From NCBI RefSeq assembly GCF_002272015.1, contig NZ_NPBY01000066.1, forward strand, positions 1 through 36,122: a stretch of DNA of 36,122 nt, read 5' to 3'. The notes under the pieces were generated by a model. The model was given only the letters and a program-made list of their open reading frames with translations. It was not told where the DNA came from and did no database searches. Of this stretch, positions 16,094 to 24,418 are shown in pieces. Position 1 is the first letter of the stretch, and each line of letters begins with the position of its first letter. A program made the translations under genes and the position numbers. Source of the stretch: Paenibacillus campinasensis (GTDB taxonomy: Bacteria > Bacillota > Bacilli > Paenibacillales > Paenibacillaceae).

Positions 16094-17182
16094 TTACTGA
16101 ATCCTTAAAATCGGTTTGATGACCTCACCGGATTTGGAAGCCGAGAATGCTTCATTAATCTCATTGAAATCAAAGAACTTCACGAGCTTATCAAAAGGGA
16201 ACAGCCCTCTTTTATAGTAATCGACGAGCTGAGGGATGAAGATTTGAGGAATGGCATCGCCTTCAATGACCCCCAGCATGGTTTTTCCTTCGGCCATGAT
16301 ATCATTATGCACATCGATCGTCATTTCGGGCGTAACGCCAACAATGGCGGAAATTCCTAGCGGTCGGAGTGCTTGCAAGGACTGACGAACGACAGGCGGA
16401 ACCCCGGTTGTATCGATGGCAAATTCGGTTCCTCCATGCGTGATGGCTTTGATTTCCTTGACGACATCAACTTCTTTGCCATTAAGCGAATGGGTGGCAC
16501 CGAGCTCCTTAGCCAATTCAAGCCGATTCTCGTGCACATCCACAGCGATGATGTTTTTGCAGCCCACAATTTTAGCAGCCATGATGGCACTTAATCCGAC
16601 AGCGCCCGTACCATAAATCGCGATCGATGATCCAAATGGAGGCTGAAGTTTGTTTAATACTGTTCCCGCACCGGTTTGGATCCCGCACCCAAGCGGTCCT
16701 AGGAGGGCTAAATCCACATCTTCATCAACCTTCACGATGTTGCGCTCGTGTGATATGGCAAAGGTAGCAAATGACGATTGGCCGAAGAATGTCGATAACG
16801 GCCGTCCATCCTGCGACAACCGATGGGTATGATCATCATGCACGCCGCCAAAATTAAGATCATTAAAGGTTTCGCAGACCGTTGGGTGTCCGGTAAGGCA
16901 GTTGCGGCAATGACCACAATGTGCAAAGGAGAGAACGACGTGGTCTCCTGGTTTGAATTGGGTAACATTGTCACCGATCCTCTCCACGATGCCTGCTCCT
17001 TCGTGGCCTAATACGGCTGGAAGCGGGGCGATGGCCGCATCACGTGCCACGGCATCAGTATGGCATACGCCGGAAGCAACGATTTTGACCAATACCTCAT
17101 TGGCCTTGGGCTCTGCAAGCTCGATCTCATCTAATACAAAATCTTTACCTTGATCCGGTGTGATTGCCGCTGTAATTTTCAT
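16094..17182 (-). CDS. Zinc-dependent alcohol dehydrogenase, aryl/benzyl-alcohol dehydrogenase type
   Basis: This is a 362-residue medium-chain dehydrogenase that should interconvert alcohols and aldehydes with a nicotinamide cofactor. Catalytic zinc ligands are visible as Cys40 (G-V-C-H-T-D), His60 (G-H-E-G-A-G) and the Cys of L-G-P-L-G-C-G-I-Q. The structural zinc site is Cys89, Cys92, Cys95 and Cys103. The Rossmann motif is G-T-G-A-V-G, and the acidic residue in A-V-D-V-H-E-N points to NAD rather than NADP. The overall pattern resembles benzyl-alcohol/geraniol dehydrogenases, so the natural substrate may be aromatic or long-chain. The start has an AGGGGAG site. It is transcribed towards the sugar operon, and its upstream region holds an inverted repeat. 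Confidence 0.9.
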   Translation of the reverse strand: MKITAAITPDQGKDFVLDEIELAEPKANEVLVKIVASGVCHTDAVARDAAIAPLPAVLGHEGAGIVERIGDNVTQFKPGDHVVLSFAHCGHCRNCLTGHPTVCETFNDLNFGGVHDDHTHRLSQDGRPLSTFFGQSSFATFAISHERNIVKVDEDVDLALLGPLGCGIQTGAGTVLNKLQPPFGSSIAIYGTGAVGLSAIMAAKIVGCKNIIAVDVHENRLELAKELGATHSLNGKEVDVVKEIKAITHGGTEFAIDTTGVPPVVRQSLQALRPLGISAIVGVTPEMTIDVHNDIMAEGKTMLGVIEGDAIPQIFIPQLVDYYKRGLFPFDKLVKFFDFNEINEAFSASKSGEVIKPILRIQ

Positions 17183-17216
17183 GGATAATCGTACTCCCCT
17201 TAATTTTTGGCTTATT

Positions 17217-17235
17217 ATTAGCCAATGGGGGGTAA
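17217..17235. promoter_or_regulatory. Inverted repeat upstream of the alcohol dehydrogenase
   Basis: TTGGCT-tattatt-AGCCAA is a perfect 6-bp inverted repeat 35 bp upstream of the dehydrogenase ATG. It could be an operator or a leader hairpin in the mRNA. No regulator gene is adjacent to support a specific protein. Confidence 0.35.
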
Positions 17236-17251
17236 TTTATTTTCCCTCTCC

Positions 17252-17695
17252 TCACTCCTTTGCCTCAATTCGATCTATCAGGTCTCTCAGGGCATCAGCG
17301 GATTGCCCAGGTTGAAGAAAATAGGAAAAATTCGTATCTGATACGACAAAGTAGCTTCCATACCCGCCAAAAATAAGAGTTTTCGCGGTCCCATCCTTCA
17401 ATTTAATGATGACATTTCGATAACCTACTTCCGTTACCGCGCCCGGACTCTCTGCATGGTATGCCGTGTTTATGAAGTTAATGAACGTCTGTAAGTCATC
17501 CGGATTGGTCATTTCTGTCTCGTTTCCTTCAGCACCTAAGATGATTACAGCAGCTACATCTTGTAATGGGACGTTGAACTCAGGTATGACCGGTTCTTCT
17601 GAAGTCGGCTTTGTCGTGTCTGATGCGTTGCCACAAGAAACGACTAACGTCAGGATAACTCCCCATAGCACTATCCAGATCCTTTTTCGGCTCAT
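17252..17695 (-). CDS. Small lipoprotein of unknown function
   Basis: This 147-residue protein has an N-terminal signal segment ending in the lipobox L-V-V-S-C, so Cys21 should be lipidated and the protein held on the outer face of the membrane. The rest is a compact hydrophilic domain of about 110 residues with alternating strands (A-A-V-I-I-L-G, V-I-I-K-L-K-D-G, L-I-F-G-G-Y-G-S-Y-F-V-V-S-D) and a C-terminal helix. No enzyme motif was recognised. GGAGG precedes the ATG. It lies 69 bp upstream of the alcohol dehydrogenase on the same strand, so the two may be co-transcribed, though the operator-like repeat in between suggests separate control. Confidence 0.8.
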   Translation of the reverse strand: MSRKRIWIVLWGVILTLVVSCGNASDTTKPTSEEPVIPEFNVPLQDVAAVIILGAEGNETEMTNPDDLQTFINFINTAYHAESPGAVTEVGYRNVIIKLKDGTAKTLIFGGYGSYFVVSDTNFSYFLQPGQSADALRDLIDRIEAKE

Positions 17696-17886
17696 AATTG
17701 TTCCTCCATATCATTCAGGGGTAATACTCTTCTGACGTCATATGTACCGCAAAGTTACATCAATCATCTAAGTTCAACCACACCACAATATGAAGGTCAT
17801 GCCCGTTCAGCTGCCAGAATGCTGCTAAAACTGGAGGATTGACCTAAAAACATCGAAAAAAATTGTGAAAAATAACAAATGATCCG

Positions 17887-17915
17887 CTGACAACCTATAG
17901 GTCTTTTGGTATAAT
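17887..17915 (+). promoter_or_regulatory. Strong sigma-A-type promoter in the gap before mhqD
   Basis: CTGACA (17887-17892) and TATAAT (17910-17915) with a 17-bp spacer form a near-consensus promoter. The gap around it (17,696-18,188, about 490 bp) has no supported coding sequence. A terminator hairpin begins only about 46 bp after the -10 box. Confidence 0.65.
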
Positions 17916-17921
17916 GAGTGT

Positions 17922-18005
17922 TGTTACGGGGGAACACGTACGGACTATATAGAGAACAGCAAGCAAGGGAGTCTTCTGCTCAGAAGCTCCCTTGCTTTCG
18001 TTTGT
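17922..18005 (+). ncRNA. Candidate small RNA or attenuated leader
   Basis: Transcription from the 17,910 promoter would give an RNA of about 80 nt ending at a terminator: AAGCAAGGGAG (17961-17971) pairs perfectly with CTCCCTTGCTT (17987-17997). The stem is extended inside by CTTCTG/CAGAAG and followed by a T-rich tail (TTTCGTTTGTT). No known riboswitch or T-box sequence was recognised in the 5' part, and no start codon with a ribosome-binding site lies inside it. It could be a stand-alone regulatory RNA or a leader of the esterase gene at 18189, which also has its own promoter. Confidence 0.4.
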
Positions 18006-18043
18006 TCGGAATTTGCTTTTTCGGGAACCGTTATGGTAACATG

Positions 18044-18072
18044 TTGTTGAATATCTCGAAATTAAGATAAAT
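18044..18072 (+). promoter_or_regulatory. Promoter with MhqR-like operator upstream of mhqD
   Basis: TATCTCGAAATTAAGATA (18052-18069) is an imperfect inverted repeat that closely matches the box I recall for B. subtilis MhqR (tATCTcgaAtTCgAGATa), the MarR-type repressor of catechol/quinone resistance genes. It lies between a TTGTTG (18044-18049) and an ATAAAT (18067-18072) spaced 17 bp apart, an ideal place for repression. Confidence 0.55.
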
Positions 18073-18188
18073 ATGTCGAGTGGTATAAGAAGTACCGTAA
18101 CGGGAATGAGAAGAAGGAATCTGGTGTTAAGGATGGATTGGGCTTGGGCTTATTCAATATGCCTGATCGATGAAAGGAGATCATACAG

Positions 18189-18806
18189 ATGGAACATCAA
18201 CATATTTACCAAAAGGGGTCATCCCCCGATGCCCCTACACTGCTGCTGCTGCACGGGACCGGAGGGAACGAGCGGGACTTGCTGCCGCTGGCGGAGATGA
18301 TTTCACCCGGCTCGAACTTGCTTGGGGTACGCGGCAATGTGCTTGAGAACGGCATGCCCCGGTTTTTCCGGCGGCTCGCTGAGGGGGTCTTCGATATCGA
18401 GGATCTTGTTAAACGGACATGGGATTTGAGTGCATTTCTCGATTCGGCTGCGGAGGAATATGGATTTGATCGCCGTCGTGTCGTCGCTGTCGGTTATTCC
18501 AACGGGGCGAACATTGCGGCCAGCCTGCTGTTTCATCAAGGGGATGCGCTGATGGGCGCGATTTTGCATCATCCGATGGTGCCGCTGAGAGACAAGGAGC
18601 TGCCGGAACTTGGCGGCGTGCCGGTGTTCATCGCGGCCGGGAAGCGGGATCCGATCTGCCCTCCGCAGGAGTCGGAGGATCTGAACGAGCTGCTGGCGGG
18701 CGCAGGCGCGGATGTGAAGCTGTACTGGGAGAATGGCGGACATCAGCTGACCCGAACCGAAGTGGAGGCGGCAGCACAATGGTTTCAGGAGAAGTTTGAA
18801 GCATAA
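18189..18806 (+). CDS. mhqD: Alpha/beta-hydrolase carboxylesterase, MhqD-like
   Basis: This is a 205-residue serine hydrolase of the phospholipase/carboxylesterase family. The catalytic triad is visible as Ser104 (G-Y-S-N-G), Asp154 (G-K-R-D-P) and His185 (G-G-H-Q-L). The oxyanion segment L-L-L-H-G-T-G-G-N-E and the run G-V-R-G-N-V-L-E-N-G-M-P-R-F-F closely resemble MhqD (YodD) of B. subtilis, a member of the MhqR regulon induced by methylhydroquinone and catechol. The MhqR-like operator in the promoter supports that identity independently. The physiological substrate is not established. AAAGGAGA precedes the ATG. The gene stands alone; the usual partner genes (dioxygenases, azoreductase) are not beside it. 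Confidence 0.82.
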   Translation: MEHQHIYQKGSSPDAPTLLLLHGTGGNERDLLPLAEMISPGSNLLGVRGNVLENGMPRFFRRLAEGVFDIEDLVKRTWDLSAFLDSAAEEYGFDRRRVVAVGYSNGANIAASLLFHQGDALMGAILHHPMVPLRDKELPELGGVPVFIAAGKRDPICPPQESEDLNELLAGAGADVKLYWENGGHQLTRTEVEAAAQWFQEKFEA

Positions 18807-18906
18807 TCATGTTGGCTCAACCCATGCTTTGTTGAAGTGATCGTAGGGACCCTTCATTCCGCGCAGCGGCATACTTTGCTGGAAATGGAACAACGGATTT
18901 CTGACA

Positions 18907-18919
18907 GGGGCCCCTATTC
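18907..18919 (-). repeat. GAATAGGGGCCCC motif, copy 1
   Basis: The minus strand reads GAATAGGGGCCCC here, identical over 13 bp to 22899-22911 in the promoter of the binding-protein gene. This copy lies about 290 bp upstream of the YesN-like regulator gene. The gap around it (18,807-19,208, about 400 bp) holds no supported gene; it also contains the terminator at 18978 and a TATAAT box at 19119-19124 without a clear -35. Confidence 0.4.
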
Positions 18920-18977
18920 ATTCACGAGCTGACAAGCGATTGTGAGAGATGGGCCGATCACATGGATGGCGAGTCAG

Positions 18978-19007
18978 ACGGAGGCGAGAAATTCGCCTCC
19001 GTTTTTT
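18978..19007 (+). terminator. Rho-independent terminator
   Basis: ACGGAGGCGA (18978-18987) pairs perfectly with TCGCCTCCGT (18993-19002) around GAAAT, followed by a run of six T. It most likely ends transcription from mhqD, 170 bp upstream. Confidence 0.88.
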
Positions 19008-19208
19008 GCTGTTCACATCTTGGCTCATGATGCCAGGGCCCATCTGAACGGCTGCTAAGCCTGGATTTATTTCGATGGATAGTACGTCAAGCCTACGTTT
19101 TTTCGAAGACAATTATGATATAATAACCGCAATTTAGCAAGACAGGTCACTGATTTCTCTTCTATAGGCAGACGAACAGGCTAGCCCAAGATAAGGGAGG
19201 GACTTCCA

Positions 19209-20798
19209 ATGAACAAGGTGCTCATTGTGGATGACGAAAGGATTGTACGGATCGGTTTCAAATCGATGATCAACTGGTACCAGCATGGGTTCGAGCTGAT
19301 CGGGACGGCCAAGAATGGGGCGAATGCGCTCGATATGGTCGAGCAGTATAGCCCGGACATCGTGTTCACCGATCTGAAAATGCCGCAGATGGACGGTCTT
19401 GAGCTGATTCGCCAGCTGAAGCGGCGACGTTATAAAGGCAAGATTGTCGCGCTCACCAATTATGCCGAATACGAGCTGATCCGGGAAGCGATGGTGCTTG
19501 GAGCTTCCGATTACCTGCTGAAGGTTGCCTTGAATCCGGATGACCTGCTGGTCGTCCTGAACAAAATGATGACAAAGCTGTCTGATGAGCGCAGACAGAT
19601 CGAAGAGGACATCCGGCAGGAAATGACGCAAAGAGAACGTCAGGCCATTATGAAGAACATGTTATTTAGAACATTTCTGCTGCGTCCCGAGACTTCGGCG
19701 GCATCTGCGGAGCAGGAGGCGGCCGAGCTGGGCATCGTCGTGGCAGAACGGCCGGTATCCGTCATCTATCTGGAGCTGGACAGCCAGGATCCGGTGCTCG
19801 TATCAGGGAAGTATGCCGAGCGCAAGCTGCTGTCGCTGGTCATCCGCAACATTGCGGATGAGGTGTTCGCGGGCCGAAGCGGGACGGAGCTGGTTGAACT
19901 TGGGCCTGAGCAGTGGCTCGCCGTGGTGCCTATGGGCGTTGATGCCCATGCCCAAGGCATGAAGATGGCCAGGTCGCTTGTCGACACGGCCCGCTTATAT
20001 ACCGGGCTGAACCCGTGCGCGGTCGTCGGCGTTTCCACCGAAGGCCTGGATCAGCTCAGGCAGGTGTTTCGTCAGTGCCGGGAAGCGGCGCAGGTCACCT
20101 TTTACAAGGGATACGGATTTGTGGAGCCGGCGGTTAGCGCCGAATCCTTCCGCGAAAGCGATTTCAACGAGCGTGTTAAGGAGCTGCTGGCGATGCTGCA
20201 ATCGTCCGAGCCAGAACGTTTCCAGACAGTGATAAGCCAAATAGGTGCGTTGGCGGCGGCGGAGCGGACCGAGATCAGGCAGCTAAAGCAGTGTGCCGTC
20301 AATGCGGTGACAGCGGCCAGGGAGCTGATGCTCGGTGCTTCGGAACCTGACGGCGCCTGGCTGGAAGCGGTGCAGCAGTCCCTCGAGGCGGCCCGCACTG
20401 TCCAGGAGCTGGAGCAGCACTGGCAGGATGCGGTTCAACAGCTGCTTGCGATGAGGCAAGAGCAGTTCCGGGGACAGTACCGTCAGGAAATCCGCAATGT
20501 CATCCTGTACATGGAATCCCACCTGCAGGACAAAATTACGCTCGAGGACATCGCCAGGGTGGCGGCGCTGAATGAGAGCTATCTCTGCCGCCTCTTCAAG
20601 CAGGAAACCGGACACAACCTCTTCCATTATTTAAGCGACCTTCGGATCGAGGAGGCCAAGCGGCTGTTCCGCTCCACGGCGCTGTCCGTGAAGGAGGTCG
20701 CGGCACGAGTAGGCATTGACAATCCCTTCTACTTCAGCCGCCTGTTCAAAAAAAGAGTGGGGCAAAGCCCCAACCAATACCGAGGCAGCCACAGCTAA
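19209..20798 (+). CDS. AraC-type response regulator, YesN-like
   Basis: This is a 529-residue two-component regulator. The receiver (about 1-125) has D8-D9, phosphoacceptor D55 (V-F-T-D-L-K-M-P), the Thr of A-L-T-N-Y and a Lys in D-Y-L-L-K. A long central region without a recognised domain (about 130-420) leads to a C-terminal pair of AraC helix-turn-helix motifs (about 430-525; I-A-R-V-A-A-L-N-E-S-Y-L-C-R-L-F-K and V-A-A-R-V-G-I-D-N-P-F-Y-F-S-R-L-F-K). Such regulators typically activate adjacent sugar-uptake operons. A GGGAGG site precedes the ATG. The likely kinase partner is encoded convergently at 20952-22772 rather than in the same operon. Confidence 0.9.
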   Translation: MNKVLIVDDERIVRIGFKSMINWYQHGFELIGTAKNGANALDMVEQYSPDIVFTDLKMPQMDGLELIRQLKRRRYKGKIVALTNYAEYELIREAMVLGASDYLLKVALNPDDLLVVLNKMMTKLSDERRQIEEDIRQEMTQRERQAIMKNMLFRTFLLRPETSAASAEQEAAELGIVVAERPVSVIYLELDSQDPVLVSGKYAERKLLSLVIRNIADEVFAGRSGTELVELGPEQWLAVVPMGVDAHAQGMKMARSLVDTARLYTGLNPCAVVGVSTEGLDQLRQVFRQCREAAQVTFYKGYGFVEPAVSAESFRESDFNERVKELLAMLQSSEPERFQTVISQIGALAAAERTEIRQLKQCAVNAVTAARELMLGASEPDGAWLEAVQQSLEAARTVQELEQHWQDAVQQLLAMRQEQFRGQYRQEIRNVILYMESHLQDKITLEDIARVAALNESYLCRLFKQETGHNLFHYLSDLRIEEAKRLFRSTALSVKEVAARVGIDNPFYFSRLFKKRVGQSPNQYRGSHS

Positions 20799-20818
20799 GC
20801 CAGGTGCAGTCACCTGGC
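20799..20818. terminator. Hairpin between convergent regulator and kinase genes
   Basis: GCCAGGTG (20799-20806) pairs perfectly with CACCTGGC (20811-20818) over a 4-nt loop, right after the YesN-like stop codon. There is no U-run, so it may be only a weak terminator or an mRNA end-stabilising structure. The rest of the 150-bp convergent gap shows no gene. Confidence 0.4.
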
Positions 20819-20951
20819 GGCTCGTCCTGCCATGCCCCCGGCGGCCGTGGCGGGATGATATGCCGCGCTTGCTAAGGGGAGGTTACGGTAGGTGGCTGCG
20901 TATATCCCGATGCCCGCTAACGTGCATCCAAGCCAAGTGCAGTCAAGTGCA

Positions 20952-22772
20952 TCATGACGTGCCGTATTGCACCGGCCTGCCCATGTCCGGGTTCAGGGGC
21001 AGCGTCAGCGTTGTGATTGTCCCCCGTCCCGCCTCGCTCTCGATGTGCAATCCATATTCCTTGCCAAAATAGAGCTTGATCCGCTCCTCCACATTATGGA
21101 TGCCGATATTCGCAAGCCGCTCTCCATGCCCGCGCTGCTCCCGGCGCAGCTTGGACAGCTGCATCTCATTCATGCCTGCACCGTTGTCCATAATGACGAT
21201 CTCCGCACAGCCGCCCCGGCTGCGGCAAATGATGCGAATTTCACCGCTCCCCTCCGCTTCGCTTAGTCCGTGAATAATGCTGTTCTCCACAATCGGCTGA
21301 AGCAGAAACTTCAGCACGCGATAATGCCGAAGATCCGGGTCCACCTCATAATGAACCTCGAAGGAGCCGTATTTAATCTTCTGGATGATGATGTAGTTCT
21401 TGATATTGTCGAGTTCCTCCTCAAGGGTAACAAACTCCGCTTTGTCCACAATCGTATTGCGCAGCAATTGGGCCAGCGCGCCAAGACCATCTGCAACACC
21501 GCCTCCGGTCTGACTGATCATGGCCGCCCATTTGAGCGAATTCAACGTGTTGAACAGAAAGTGCGGGTTGATCTGGGCCTGCAGCATTTGCAGCTCCGTC
21601 TCCCGCTTGGCCTTCTCCACTGCCTCGGTCTGCGCCAGAAGCCGCTGGATTGTCAGCACCATGTCGTTAAAAATCTGATGGATCGAGCCCACCTCATCAC
21701 GGCTGTCATCCTTGGCTTTCACGTACAATTCTCCGTCCTGGATTCTTCTCATGGAGGAAACGAGCCGCGCCAGAGGCCGGAGTATCGTGGAGGAGAGGTA
21801 GTAGGAGCAGCCGCAGGCCAGCACAAGCACGATCAGGCAGACGACGGCGATGTCCAGCCGAATCGCATAGGTCTCGCTGTTCAAGTAATCGTAAGGAATG
21901 AGACTGACGAGATACCAATCGGCAAAAATATCAAACGATGCGGACACCAGATATTTTCCGGACATGAACTCCACCGAATGCATCTGCTCGGTGTCCATGG
22001 CGCTGCGGATGATGGGCTCGAGCAGGCCATCGTCTACAATCCCGGAGCCGACCGGCAGCGCGGAGCTGCGGCTCGACAGAATCTGGCCCTCGCTGTCGGT
22101 GATAAAGGTCATGGAGCCTTCGCCCATATCCAGCTCATGGTACAGCTTCTGCGAGTAGAAGGCTTCGTCGATCAGAATATGGACATAGCCCAGCCGCTGC
22201 GACCAATTGGAGGTGGAATTTACCGGGCGGGACAGCAGGATGCAGGGCACGCCTCTTTTGGTCATGGCATGTCCAAGCACATAGCCGCCATTGCCGCTCG
22301 CGTCGATAATCTCGTTCTGGGCGGTCAGATAGCGGAGATCCACCGCATCGTAGCCGAGATCAAACACGGTGTCGCCTGCCGTTGTTGTAACGATCACATT
22401 CTTGATGCTGCTAAGCATCTCGTATTTATCCCGAAGGATGGCGTCGATCTTCACGGCAATATCCCGCTTGGCGGTATCGTCATAGCTCAAGTAATGCTGC
22501 ATGGCCGACTGGATGACCGGGTTCAGCGTAAGCTGCTCGGACAGCAGCACGAACTTCTGATTCTCGGCGCGCACCTTGTCCTTGAGCAGGCTCATGATCT
22601 GATAGGAGGAGGTGTTCATTTTGGTGAAGATGGCGTCACTGGATTTGGAGATCGAGAAGAAACCGATGGTGATCAGCGGAAACAGTGACAGGATGAGAAA
22701 GGAGTACAGCAGTCTGGACCTGATTTTGATACGTCGAATCCACTTGCCAAGCGCATTCCAATGTCGGCTCAT
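20952..22772 (-). CDS. Sensor histidine kinase, YesM-like
   Basis: This is a 606-residue membrane kinase. The first transmembrane segment (about 18-40) is followed by a large extracellular sensor region (about 40-300), a second membrane segment (about 305-325), HAMP (about 325-380), the His_kinase region N-P-H-F-L-F-N with His404, and an ATPase domain with N-S-I-I-H-G and D-N-G-A-G-M. This is the class that detects sugars or sugar-bound receptors in Firmicutes. The frame is open further upstream, but the ATG at 22772 follows AGGAAGGGG and begins at M-S-R-H-W just before the basic stretch leading into the first membrane helix. It is divergent from the binding-protein gene at 22960 and convergent with the regulator gene. 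Confidence 0.9.
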   Translation of the reverse strand: MSRHWNALGKWIRRIKIRSRLLYSFLILSLFPLITIGFFSISKSSDAIFTKMNTSSYQIMSLLKDKVRAENQKFVLLSEQLTLNPVIQSAMQHYLSYDDTAKRDIAVKIDAILRDKYEMLSSIKNVIVTTTAGDTVFDLGYDAVDLRYLTAQNEIIDASGNGGYVLGHAMTKRGVPCILLSRPVNSTSNWSQRLGYVHILIDEAFYSQKLYHELDMGEGSMTFITDSEGQILSSRSSALPVGSGIVDDGLLEPIIRSAMDTEQMHSVEFMSGKYLVSASFDIFADWYLVSLIPYDYLNSETYAIRLDIAVVCLIVLVLACGCSYYLSSTILRPLARLVSSMRRIQDGELYVKAKDDSRDEVGSIHQIFNDMVLTIQRLLAQTEAVEKAKRETELQMLQAQINPHFLFNTLNSLKWAAMISQTGGGVADGLGALAQLLRNTIVDKAEFVTLEEELDNIKNYIIIQKIKYGSFEVHYEVDPDLRHYRVLKFLLQPIVENSIIHGLSEAEGSGEIRIICRSRGGCAEIVIMDNGAGMNEMQLSKLRREQRGHGERLANIGIHNVEERIKLYFGKEYGLHIESEAGRGTITTLTLPLNPDMGRPVQYGTS

Positions 22773-22889
22773 CTGATATGGCGGGCCCCTTCCTTTGTTT
22801 TTGACCCCAGTATAGCAAAATGCCCTCCCTCGAATGCCCGCCCCCTGCAAAGTTATCAATAAAAGATATGAAAAAGTAAATGGAGTTCA

Positions 22890-22918
22890 TTTCAGCCGGA
22901 ATAGGGGCCCCCTATAAT
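22890..22918 (+). promoter_or_regulatory. Promoter of the sugar operon with GAATAGGGGCCCC motif copy 2
   Basis: TATAAT (22913-22918) with a weak TTTCAG (22890-22895) 17 bp upstream is a plausible promoter whose poor -35 suggests dependence on an activator. The spacer contains GAATAGGGGCCCC (22899-22911), the same 13-mer as at 18907-18919, including the GGGGCCCC palindrome. It is a candidate site for the YesN-like regulator. Confidence 0.45.
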
Positions 22919-22959
22919 TGTGGATAAGTCCAAATATAAGAAATGAGGTGGCTTTGCGT

Positions 22960-24378
22960 ATGCGTAGGAGTCGTGTTGGCTTGAGCAAATGGGGGTTCAG
23001 GCAATTGGCCTGGGTGCTGATCTGTACCGTCATGCTGACGGCGTGCAGTTCAGGGAGCGGCGGAACGCCTGCGGCATCCGGAGGAGATGCGGGCTCTGCC
23101 CCGAACGAGGAATCGGCCTCCGGCGGTACAACGTTTGAGAATAAGGAGCTGAACATCGCCGTGTTCGAGGGCGGATACGGCAGCGAATACTGGAAGGCGG
23201 TCATCGAAAGATTCGAAGCGGATTATCCCGGTGTGAAGGTGAACATGACCTCCAATCCTAAAATTATGGACATTATCAAGCCCCAGCTTGTCGCGGGCAA
23301 CCCGCCGGATTTCATCTATGTCAGCCCCGACGAGAACACCGGAACGATCAAGGCGCTGGTGAAGGAAGGGGCGTTGATGGAGCTGAATGACGTATTTGAT
23401 GGCCCTGCGCTGGATTCGGACCGTCCGCTGAAGGACAAACTGACCGACGGCCTGATGGCGTATATGCAGCCGAACGGAGACGGCAACATCTATTACGCGC
23501 CGAACTACATGTCCGTGCTCGGCATGTGGTACAACAAACATCTGTTTGAAACAAAGGGATGGGAAGTGCCGGTCACTTGGGAGGATTTCTTCGCCCTGGG
23601 AGAGGTGGCTAAGGCGGAAGGAAGAGCGCTCTACACCTATCAGGGGATTTACCCAAGCTATAATGAGAGCGTTTTCTGGCCGGCGGTCGCTTCGGCTGGA
23701 GGACTGGAGGCGATGAACAAAGCGCTGTCTTACGAAGAAGGCGGCTTCACGCAGGACGCGGTGAAGCAGGTGATGGGTGTGTTCGAACGCATGGCTCAGA
23801 ACGATGACGTGATGAAAGGCACGGTGGCGCTCAATCATACTCAGGCGCAAACGGAGTTCCTGAAAGGCGGCGCGCTGTTCATTCCGAACGGCAGCTGGTT
23901 CGAGAGCGAGATGGCGGATGCGCCGAGAGAGGAAGGATTCGAGTTCGGATTCCTCGGGGTGCCGGTGTTCAGCGAGGGCGACCAGGCCTATGTGCTCAGC
24001 AGCTTCGAGGCGATGTATATCCCGAACAAAGCGAAAAATCCCGAGCTGGCCAAGGAGTTTCTGCGCTACCAGTACAATGACGACATCGTGCAGCTGAATG
24101 CGGAGAAATCCAAAGGCGTGATGGCGGTCAAGGGCGCGGTGGAGCTGGCCAAGGACTATATCCCGGCCTCCGCCTATGAAGCCTTCAAGGTGTACGACGA
24201 GGGGGCGCTGCCGATGATGGTGCAGTGGAAGCAGACGCCGAAGTCCGAGGTCATCATCAATGACGAGCTGTTTAATCCGCTGGGCGATGTGATGAACAAA
24301 AAAATGACGGCAGACCAGTGGGCAGACAAGGTGGAGCAGGCTTCCGCCAAGCTGAGAAACCTGCTGAATCAGTCGTAA
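22960..24378 (+). CDS. CUT1 ABC transporter substrate-binding lipoprotein
   Basis: This is the extracellular receptor of the second carbohydrate importer, 472 residues from this start. The signal peptide ends in L-T-A-C with Cys29 as the lipid anchor, followed by a Ser/Gly-rich linker. The body has the family-1 binding-protein pattern: N-I-A-V-F-E-G-G-Y-G, R-F-E-A-D-Y-P-G-V-K-V-N, G-N-P-P-D-F-I-Y-V, M-W-Y-N-K-H-L-F and F-I-P-N-G-S-W-F. It resembles UgpB/LplA-type receptors more than MalE. The frame extends to a GTG at 22918, but that codon overlaps the -10 box. ATG 22960 lies 8 nt after GAGGTGG. Context with the beta-helix protein suggests oligosaccharides from a degraded polysaccharide as ligand. 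Confidence 0.87.
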   Translation: MRRSRVGLSKWGFRQLAWVLICTVMLTACSSGSGGTPAASGGDAGSAPNEESASGGTTFENKELNIAVFEGGYGSEYWKAVIERFEADYPGVKVNMTSNPKIMDIIKPQLVAGNPPDFIYVSPDENTGTIKALVKEGALMELNDVFDGPALDSDRPLKDKLTDGLMAYMQPNGDGNIYYAPNYMSVLGMWYNKHLFETKGWEVPVTWEDFFALGEVAKAEGRALYTYQGIYPSYNESVFWPAVASAGGLEAMNKALSYEEGGFTQDAVKQVMGVFERMAQNDDVMKGTVALNHTQAQTEFLKGGALFIPNGSWFESEMADAPREEGFEFGFLGVPVFSEGDQAYVLSSFEAMYIPNKAKNPELAKEFLRYQYNDDIVQLNAEKSKGVMAVKGAVELAKDYIPASAYEAFKVYDEGALPMMVQWKQTPKSEVIINDELFNPLGDVMNKKMTADQWADKVEQASAKLRNLLNQS

Positions 24379-24418
24379 GTGTACAAGGGTCAGATTGAGG
24401 GCGTATGAGGGAGTGGAA

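Noticed and set aside
18073..18300. A 75-codon open frame before mhqD
   Set aside because: It starts next to the -10 box, has no good ribosome-binding site, and its second half is an out-of-frame reading of mhqD.
21270..22688. A 472-codon open frame on the plus strand
   Set aside because: It is antisense to the YesM-like kinase, whose domains are all intact; no motif or ribosome-binding site supports it.
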